DNA from: JAFAXD01 sp051985675
Lineage (GTDB): Bacteria > Pseudomonadota > Alphaproteobacteria > Rhizobiales > Xanthobacteraceae
Direction of reading: 5' to 3'
NCBI GenBank assembly: GCA_051985675.1
Contig: JBPYFJ010000023.1
Location: 11,302-75,301, forward strand
DNA: 64,000 nucleotides
Part shown: positions 58,589 through 64,000 of the stretch, piece after piece
Numbering within the stretch: the stretch's first letter is position 1
Layout: each line of letters starts with the position of its first letter
Made by a program: the position numbers and the translations under genes
Notes under the pieces: model-generated
What the model was told of the DNA's origin: nothing
Databases searched by the model: none
Seen by the model: the letters and a program-made list of their open reading frames with translations, nothing else

Positions 58589-59887
58589 ATGCTCGCCAAT
58601 GTTCTCGCGCCGCGCCTCGCTCGCCTGAACATCTTCTACGGCTGGATCGTCGTGGCGGTCACCTTCGTGACCATGTTGACGACGGCCGGCGCCATGGGGC
58701 TTCCGGGCGCCCTGATCGGCGCGCTGCACAGCGATTTCGGCTGGGACGTCAGTGACATCTCGAGTGCGCTGGCGTTGCGGCTTGCGTTGTTCGGGCTGAT
58801 GGGGCCGTTTGCAGCCGCGTTGATCGAGCGCTACGGCGTACGCAACATCGCGCTGATCGCGGTGTTGCTGCTGGTCGTGGGACTGCTGTCGGCGCTGGTG
58901 ATGACCAGCCTCTGGCAGCTGATCGTGATGTGGGGGGTGGTGGTTGGCGTCGGCACCGGGCTCACCGCGGTCGTGCTAGGCGCCATCGTGTCGAGCCGCT
59001 GGTTCACCAAGCATCGCGGCCTCGTGCTCGGGATGCTGACGGCGAGCAACGCAACGGGTCAGCTCGTGTTCCTGCCGGTCGCGGCGTGGCTGGTGACCCA
59101 TGTCGGATGGCGCGCGGCGCTGATCCCATCGATCGCTGGACTTGGTCTGGCCGCTGCGCTGGTGGTGCTGTTCATGCGCGACCGGCCGTCCGACGTCGGC
59201 CTCCCGCCGCTCGGAGACACAGTCGCGCCCGCAGCGCCTGCGCCATCACGTCAGCCAGCGATTGCGAACGCTATCGGCGCGTTCGTGGAGGGATCGCGTT
59301 CGTCGACCTTCTGGATCCTGGCAGCGACGTTCTTCGTGTGCGGACTGAGCACCAACGGCCTGATCCAGACCCATTTCATCTCGCTGTGCTCCGATTTCGG
59401 GATGCCCGAAGTGGAGGCCGCGTCGACCTTGGCCATGATGGGGGCGTTTGATTTCGTCGGAACGATCCTGTCGGGCTGGCTGTCGGATCGCTACGACAAT
59501 CGCTGGCTCCTGTTCTGGTATTACGGGCTGCGCGGTCTCTCGCTGCTTTACCTGCCTTCCTCCACGTTTTCGCTGTACGGCCTGAGCCTGTTTGCGCTGT
59601 TCTACGGCCTCGACTGGATCGCGACCGTGCCGCCGACGGTTAAGCTCGCCGCCAATACCTTCGGGCGCGAAAAAGCGGGCTTGATGTTCGGATGGATTTT
59701 CGCCGCGCATCAGATCGGCGCTGCCACCGCGGCGTTCGGAGCCGGGTTTAGCCGCAGCACGCTCGCGAGCTACCTGCCCGCGTTCTACATCGCGGGCGCG
59801 ATGTGCCTAGTCGCGGCGCTGATTGCGCTGGCGATCCGGCGCGGTCCGACCGCGGATTTGCGGCGCCCCCGGCCGGTACCCGCCTGA
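58589..59887 (+). CDS. MFS transporter (oxalate/formate antiporter-like)
   Basis: This 432-residue protein has twelve membrane helices, beginning IFYGWIVVAVTFVTMLTTAGAM. Later motifs are LIERYGVRNIALIAV, SSRWFTKHRGLVLGMLTA, GFAGxxx-type ends and LSDRYDNRWLLFWYYGLRG. This subgroup (OFA/MCT-like) takes substrates such as monocarboxylates, but regulation by a divergent TetR suggests export of a toxic compound. AGAGGAAA lies upstream of the ATG. Confidence 0.87.
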   Translation: MLANVLAPRLARLNIFYGWIVVAVTFVTMLTTAGAMGLPGALIGALHSDFGWDVSDISSALALRLALFGLMGPFAAALIERYGVRNIALIAVLLLVVGLLSALVMTSLWQLIVMWGVVVGVGTGLTAVVLGAIVSSRWFTKHRGLVLGMLTASNATGQLVFLPVAAWLVTHVGWRAALIPSIAGLGLAAALVVLFMRDRPSDVGLPPLGDTVAPAAPAPSRQPAIANAIGAFVEGSRSSTFWILAATFFVCGLSTNGLIQTHFISLCSDFGMPEVEAASTLAMMGAFDFVGTILSGWLSDRYDNRWLLFWYYGLRGLSLLYLPSSTFSLYGLSLFALFYGLDWIATVPPTVKLAANTFGREKAGLMFGWIFAAHQIGAATAAFGAGFSRSTLASYLPAFYIAGAMCLVAALIALAIRRGPTADLRRPRPVPA

Positions 59888-59907
59888 GCGGCTGGTTTGC
59901 GCGCGCG

Positions 59908-60846
59908 CTAGCCGACCAGGATGTCATGCAGCTCTAGCGGCGTGTCGGCGCTGGCGAGCCACTGGGCGCGCGCCTCCGCCCGCCGGCGTCCGCGTTCGTC
60001 GATCGGCAGCTTGAGCGAAGCGAGCAGCGCCTCGACCTCCTGACGCGCGGTGAGGTGCGCAACGCTGGGGCGGGTGCCGAGCGTCTGTTCGTCAATTTCG
60101 TCGAGCGCGCTCAAACCGCGCGGAAAGAACTCGCGGTATACGATGCGCTCGGCAAACCCATCGGCGAACCGGAACCCGAGCCGTCCCGCCAACTCGTGCA
60201 GTCCGGTCTCGATCAGCCGCCGGTTGCGCGAGCCCATGATGGACAGACGGTTGCGTACGACGATCCAGTCGATCACCTTGCCGTCGACCAGGCGCCGCTG
60301 GCGGCGCGCCTCGCGCACCATGTCCGAGTAGTGGCTGGTGCCGGTGACCGAGAAGGTCTGCTGGTCGACCGCGGCGAGGACGTCGAAATCGACAAAGCTG
60401 TCGTTAAGCGGCGTGATCAGCGTGTCGGCCATCGAATGCGCCAGCCGCGTCAGGTAGGTGTCGGCGCCCGGCGTATCGATGACCACGAAGTCGTGGCTGT
60501 GCTCGACCGTGGTAACTGCCTGCGCGAAGCTCGAGAACTCCGCTGCCTCGTTCTCATCCACCCGCAGGCCCTCGCCGCGCGAGACCCGGAAGTGCATCGG
60601 CAGTTCGAGATCGAGCTTGGCGCGTTTGCCCCAGGCACGACGGTTCTCGATGTACCGGGTCAGACTGGACTGCCGCGAATCAAGGTCGATGGTGGCGACC
60701 CTTTGCCCGGCCCTGAGCAGCGCCAGCGCGACGTGCATGGCGATCGTGGATTTGCCGGAGCCGCCCTTTTCGTTTCCGACCACGACGACGTGCGCAGAGA
60801 ATGTCTGCGTATAATCAAGCGGCGGCGCCTCGACTTTAGCCAACAT
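59908..60846 (-). CDS. mipZ: Division plane positioning ATPase MipZ
   Basis: MipZ is a ParA-like ATPase that forms a gradient from the cell poles and places FtsZ at midcell in Alphaproteobacteria. The 312-residue protein has the deviant Walker A VVVGNEKGGSGKSTIAMH, then ATIDLDSRQSSLTRYIENR, and a Walker B in DFVVIDTPGADTYLTRLAHS. The ATG at 60846 has GGAGGGG upstream, so the longer frame to 60912 is not used. It is divergent from panC, as in other Rhizobiales. Confidence 0.95.
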   Translation of the reverse strand: MLAKVEAPPLDYTQTFSAHVVVVGNEKGGSGKSTIAMHVALALLRAGQRVATIDLDSRQSSLTRYIENRRAWGKRAKLDLELPMHFRVSRGEGLRVDENEAAEFSSFAQAVTTVEHSHDFVVIDTPGADTYLTRLAHSMADTLITPLNDSFVDFDVLAAVDQQTFSVTGTSHYSDMVREARRQRRLVDGKVIDWIVVRNRLSIMGSRNRRLIETGLHELAGRLGFRFADGFAERIVYREFFPRGLSALDEIDEQTLGTRPSVAHLTARQEVEALLASLKLPIDERGRRRAEARAQWLASADTPLELHDILVG

Positions 60847-60973
60847 GGCCCCTCCGACGACAGAATCTCTTATTCTTGTTCTCTGTCTCTCGCCGGCCGC
60901 CCCGCCGGTCAAGAAATCTAGATCACATTTTTGCTAGTAAACAACGGACACGACGCGACGGCAACAATTCAGT

Positions 60974-60995
60974 TCGATCAACTCGTATTGATCGA
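60974..60995. promoter_or_regulatory. Inverted repeat in the panC leader
   Basis: TCGATCAA at 60974-60981 and TTGATCGA at 60988-60995 form a perfect 8-base inverted repeat with a 6-base spacer, 18 bases before the panC ATG. It could be an operator or a hairpin limiting panC translation. Confidence 0.5.
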
Positions 60996-61013
60996 CTTTC
61001 AAACAGGTAAACC

Positions 61014-61856
61014 ATGCGCCGGCCGAAGGTGGCCCGTACCCTCAAGGCCCTCGATCGGGCGACCGAAGAGTTTGCACCCGCGAGCATCGCCCTGGTCCCC
61101 ACCATGGGTGCGCTGCACGCGGGCCACCTGTCGCTGGTGCGCCTCGCCCGCCGGCACGCCGCCCGGGTGATCGTGTCCATCTTCGTTAACCCGGCGCAGT
61201 TCGCCCCGCATGAAGACCTCGCCACCTATCCCAGGACATGGGACGCCGACGTCGCGGCGCTCGCGAACGAAGGCGTGGACCTGATCTGGGCGCCGTCGGT
61301 CGGCGTCATGTACCCGGACGGGTTTGCAACGCGGGTGGTGCCGGACGGGCCAGCCAAGGTTGGGCTAGAGGATGCCTTCCGACCGCACTTCTTCGCCGGT
61401 GTCGCCACCGTCGTCGCCAAGCTGTTTCTGCAATGCCGCCCGGATGTTGCGGTCTTCGGTCAGAAGGATTTCCAGCAGCTCAAGGTGGTCACTCGGCTGG
61501 CCCGTGATTTCGACCTCCGGCTCAAGGTGATCGGCGCGCCGATTGTGCGCGAGCCGGACGGTCTCGCGATGTCGTCGCGCAACGCCTACCTGACGTCCGC
61601 CGAGCGCGCGGCCGCCCCGGTGTTGCATCGCACGCTTACCGCGTGCGCCACACGCATCTCAGCAGGATCGCCGCTTGCCAGAGTCCTGGCCGACGGCCGC
61701 AAGGCGATCGCGGCGGCCGGGTTCGCGCTCGACTATCTGGAAGCGCGCAACGCCGACACGCTCACGCCGGTGCGCGGACGCGCCGACGGACCGATCCGCC
61801 TGCTGGTCGCGGCGCGGCTCGGCAAGACCCGGCTGATCGACAACCTCGGCGTGTGA
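61014..61856 (+). CDS. panC: Pantothenate synthetase
   Basis: PanC joins pantoate and beta-alanine with ATP to make pantothenate. The 280-residue protein has VPTMGALHAGHLSLVRLARR (HxGH site), SIFVNPAQFAPHEDLATYPR, VFGQKDFQQL and VREPDGLAMSSRNAYL. All family landmarks are present. The start at 61014 is preceded by a short leader holding a perfect inverted repeat. The convergent alpha/beta hydrolase gene ends 4 bases after it. Confidence 0.96.
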   Translation: MRRPKVARTLKALDRATEEFAPASIALVPTMGALHAGHLSLVRLARRHAARVIVSIFVNPAQFAPHEDLATYPRTWDADVAALANEGVDLIWAPSVGVMYPDGFATRVVPDGPAKVGLEDAFRPHFFAGVATVVAKLFLQCRPDVAVFGQKDFQQLKVVTRLARDFDLRLKVIGAPIVREPDGLAMSSRNAYLTSAERAAAPVLHRTLTACATRISAGSPLARVLADGRKAIAAAGFALDYLEARNADTLTPVRGRADGPIRLLVAARLGKTRLIDNLGV

Positions 61857-61860
61857 CCGG

Positions 61861-62751
61861 CTAGTTGCCCGCTCGGACGCGCGAAGGGTCGAGGGGAAAG
61901 AACCGGTCGAGCCAGTTGCGCAGGATGAACCCGACCCGCGGGTCGGCGTCGACGAACAGGAAGTGATTGGCCCCGTCCATCAGGTGCAGTTCGACCGGCG
62001 GCTTGGCCAGGCGTGCCAGGCTGAAGGCTTCCTCGGAGGTGCAGACGCGATCACCGGCACTGTGCAGGATCAGGACCGGGCGCGGGGCGACTTTGCCGAT
62101 CACGTCCTCCGGCCGGAACGTGAAGAAGGCGGCCGGCGTATCGGCGGAAAATTCCATCAGCGAACTGTTGGAGCGCAGGTTGACCTGCAAATGCTTCGGC
62201 ATCTCGAAAATGTCGAAGCGATGGACCTTGCGGGCGTCCCCGCCCTCCGGGCGCGGGCGCGCCCCGTCCTCCATGAGCCGCAGGAAGCGCTGCCACGAGT
62301 CGGGCGTATGCATGCCCCGGATGGTGCGTTCGCCGTTCGCCACGGCGTTTTCGAGAATGACCGCGGCCACCCGCGGGTCGGTCGCCGCCGCGTAGACCGC
62401 TACGCCTGCGCCCAAGCTCGAACCGGCAAGCGCGATCCGGTCTGGATCGACCTCAGGCCGGCTGGCCACGTAGGACAGCGCGTGGCGGGCGTCGGCGACC
62501 TCCTCCATCGGGATCACGCGCCCGCGTTCGCCGCCGCTCTCGCCGCAGCCGCGAAAATCGAACCGCAGCGCAACGTAGCCCCAGGCTTCGAGCTGACCGC
62601 AGACCCAGGCCGGGCCGCCGTTCCGGTTGGCGCCAAAGCCGTGCATCATGATCACGGCCGGGCGCTGCTCGCCGGGCTGCAGGTCGTCCGGCACATGCAC
62701 GGCGCCGGTCAGCCGGTTCGCGTCCGACATAAAGGCAATGTCTTGCTGCAC
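61861..62751 (-). CDS. Alpha/beta hydrolase
   Basis: This 296-residue alpha/beta-hydrolase has HGFGANRNGGPAW in its early part, LRFDFRGCGESGGERG, the nucleophile elbow GSSLGAG (Ser near residue 124) and the late catalytic Asp and His in SAGDRVC and DGANHFLF. The family is broad; the likely substrate is an ester or acyl compound. The start is a GTG at 62751 with AAGGAGGG upstream. The longer ATG frame to 62898 is rejected because it lacks hydrolase-like sequence. It is convergent with panC. Confidence 0.88.
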   Translation of the reverse strand: MQQDIAFMSDANRLTGAVHVPDDLQPGEQRPAVIMMHGFGANRNGGPAWVCGQLEAWGYVALRFDFRGCGESGGERGRVIPMEEVADARHALSYVASRPEVDPDRIALAGSSLGAGVAVYAAATDPRVAAVILENAVANGERTIRGMHTPDSWQRFLRLMEDGARPRPEGGDARKVHRFDIFEMPKHLQVNLRSNSSLMEFSADTPAAFFTFRPEDVIGKVAPRPVLILHSAGDRVCTSEEAFSLARLAKPPVELHLMDGANHFLFVDADPRVGFILRNWLDRFFPLDPSRVRAGN

Positions 62752-62818
62752 GGCTTGCGACCCTCCTTGGATTAGGGTTGTGAGAACCGCGAAATCTGAT
62801 TTCTCTGAAACGATGGAG

Positions 62819-63706
62819 TTACTCGCGCGCGCCGACCTTGTCCTGCGTTCTGGTCTCGAAATCGCTGGCGCCGTGTCGTTCGTGCAATTGTTCTTCAAGC
62901 GGCCCGCTGGCGCGATTGACCATTCGCCCGCGCTTGACGGCCGGGCGTTCGCCGATTTCCTTCGTCCAGCGCGTCAAGTTTTTATATTCGTGCGTCTGCA
63001 GGAACTTGCGCGGGTCGTTGTATGAGGCACCGTTCAACATACCGTTGCCGTACCACGGCCAGATAGCCATGTCGGCGATCGTATATTCGTCGCCGGCGAT
63101 GAACTGATTGTCCGCAAGCTGCCGGTCGAGCACGTCGAGCTGGCGCTTCACCTCCATCGTAAAACGGTCGATGGCGTATTTGATCTTCACCGGAGCATAG
63201 GCATAGAAATGCCCGAAGCCGCCGCCGACATGGGGCGTTGAACCCATCTGCCAGAACAGCCAGTTCAGCGCCTCGGTGCGCTTGCCGCGATCGTTTGGCA
63301 GAAAGCCGCCGAATTTATCCGCCAGGTAGAGCAGGATTGCGCCGGATTCGAACACGCGTTGCGGCGTCTGTTCGCTATAGTCCATGAGCGCGGGGATTTT
63401 GGAATTCGGATTCACTCCGACAAATCCGCTGCCAAACTGGTCGCCCTCACTGATCCGGATCAGCCAAGCGTCATACTCAGCTCCGCGATGACCGGCGGCC
63501 AGCAATTCCTCCAGCATGATTGTGACCTTGACGCCATTGGGCGTCGCCAGTGAATAGAGCTGCAGCGGATGCTTTCCGCGCGGCAACTCCTTTTCATGCG
63601 TTGCCCCCGCGATCGGGCGGTTGACATTGCTATAGCGCCACTTGGGACTGTTATCCTTCTCCCAGATCCAGACTTCCGGCGGCGTGTATGCAGGTGTGTC
63701 AGTCAT
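62819..63706 (-). CDS. yghU: Glutathione-dependent disulfide-bond oxidoreductase, YghU-like
   Basis: This 295-residue glutathione S-transferase-type protein matches YghU. It has an N-terminal extension with PPEVWIWEKDNSPK, then the thioredoxin-like part (YSLATPNGVKVTIMLEELLA; SKIPALMDY), and a helical C-terminal half with WPWYGNG. Such proteins reduce organic disulfides and hydroperoxides with glutathione. The start at 63706 fits the family length (about 290). It is encoded alone, with 67 bases to the next leftward gene. Confidence 0.92.
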   Translation of the reverse strand: MTDTPAYTPPEVWIWEKDNSPKWRYSNVNRPIAGATHEKELPRGKHPLQLYSLATPNGVKVTIMLEELLAAGHRGAEYDAWLIRISEGDQFGSGFVGVNPNSKIPALMDYSEQTPQRVFESGAILLYLADKFGGFLPNDRGKRTEALNWLFWQMGSTPHVGGGFGHFYAYAPVKIKYAIDRFTMEVKRQLDVLDRQLADNQFIAGDEYTIADMAIWPWYGNGMLNGASYNDPRKFLQTHEYKNLTRWTKEIGERPAVKRGRMVNRASGPLEEQLHERHGASDFETRTQDKVGARE

Positions 63707-63770
63707 GTTGGTCTGTCGTGGGTGGCTCGATACGCTGAATAGAAAATGGAAGGGTCGCGAAATTCAGTAT

Positions 63771-64000
63771 TCAAACAACAGCCCCAGGCTTTTCGTATAG
63801 ATTGGCCATTCGCTCGTGGTAATTCGTGAGCATGTGCAAGTTGTCTTCCGGTTCGATCATCCGATATTCGATGCCTGTTTCGACATGGCGGAAGTTGAAT
63901 GTCCGCACCCAATTCATACCAAGATCATCAAGGTCGAGCCCGATGTTGGGAATAATCTCATAACCACCAAGCCAATAACCATGTGGGATGACTAGCGCAA
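63771..64000 (-). CDS. C-terminal end of an unrecognised gene, cut by the window edge
   Basis: The reverse strand carries an open frame from the window edge to a stop at 63771-63773. It gives 75 residues including ALVIPHGYWLGGYEIIPNIG, LDDLGMNWVRTFNFRHVETG and MLTNYHERMANLYEKPGAVV. The codon use and lower GC look different from most of the window. I do not recognise the family from the tail alone. The N-terminal part lies beyond 64000. Confidence 0.55.
   Translation of the reverse strand, partial: ALVIPHGYWLGGYEIIPNIGLDLDDLGMNWVRTFNFRHVETGIEYRMIEPEDNLHMLTNYHERMANLYEKPGAVV

Noticed and set aside
1..64000. tRNA, rRNA and CRISPR arrays
   Set aside because: No cloverleaf-compatible GGTTCGA-type arms in intergenic regions, no rRNA-like sequence and no regularly spaced repeats were found by eye.

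Overview
The window looks like a chromosomal segment of a GC-rich alphaproteobacterium of the order Hyphomicrobiales (Rhizobiales), near the Bradyrhizobium / Rhodopseudomonas / Xanthobacteraceae lineages. The evidence is the set of clade-restricted genes: MipZ, DivK, an EipB-type periplasmic protein, a DUF3572 protein, a Pol IV with an N-terminal zinc ribbon, and a PyrB/PyrC/PlsY/DprA/TopA gene order. No rRNA, tRNA, CRISPR array or transposase was seen.

Layout. (1) 0.2-17.4 kb is mostly housekeeping: ruvX, an AEC permease, an AidB-like acyl-CoA dehydrogenase, pyrB-pyrC-plsY-dprA, topA, a class A penicillin-binding protein, rnr and a Nudix hydrolase. dprA is split by a probable one-base frameshift, and the pyrC product lacks the HxH metal motif of active dihydroorotases. 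(2) 17.5-21.7 kb is a surface-modification cassette: MBOAT O-acyltransferase, membrane-anchored SGNH-like protein and NodU-type carbamoyltransferase. It lies between the rnr-Nudix pair and rpmG. (3) 21.7-30.8 kb holds a DUF4349 lipoprotein, rpmG, divK, DUF3572, dinB, an eipB homologue, ridA, a FemAB-like GNAT protein, a HIT protein, an acyl-CoA-dehydrogenase-fold flavoprotein and a methyltransferase.

(4) 30.8-46 kb is the accessory region. A leftward copper operon encodes a His-rich small protein, an unknown exported protein, a TolC-like lipoprotein, a Tat-exported multicopper oxidase, a cupredoxin and a CusF-like protein. Next come a CBS-BON protein, polyphosphate kinase 2 and an archaeal-type methionine adenosyltransferase, a pseudogene fragment, a DUF5676 membrane protein, and a CsoR regulator divergent from a CopA-type P1B ATPase with a palindromic CsoR-like operator between them. 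A MerR regulator is divergent from a small exported cupin. A BigR-type regulator is divergent from a persulfide dioxygenase and heads a rhodanese and TauE operon. Three perfect FNR/FixK boxes (TTGAT-N4-ATCAA) occur only here, at 36.1, 38.9 and 45.7 kb, which suggests control of part of the region by oxygen limitation. Together these genes handle copper export and oxidation, sulfane sulfur detoxification and low-oxygen energy metabolism.

(5) 46-64 kb returns to more ordinary content: an MHS-family transporter, azlCD, clpA-clpS, a phasin, a D,D-carboxypeptidase with a SPOR domain, a DnaJ membrane protein with a VWA-like partner, a TetR repressor divergent from an MFS exporter, mipZ, panC, an alpha/beta hydrolase, a YghU-like glutathione transferase and a truncated unknown gene at the right edge.
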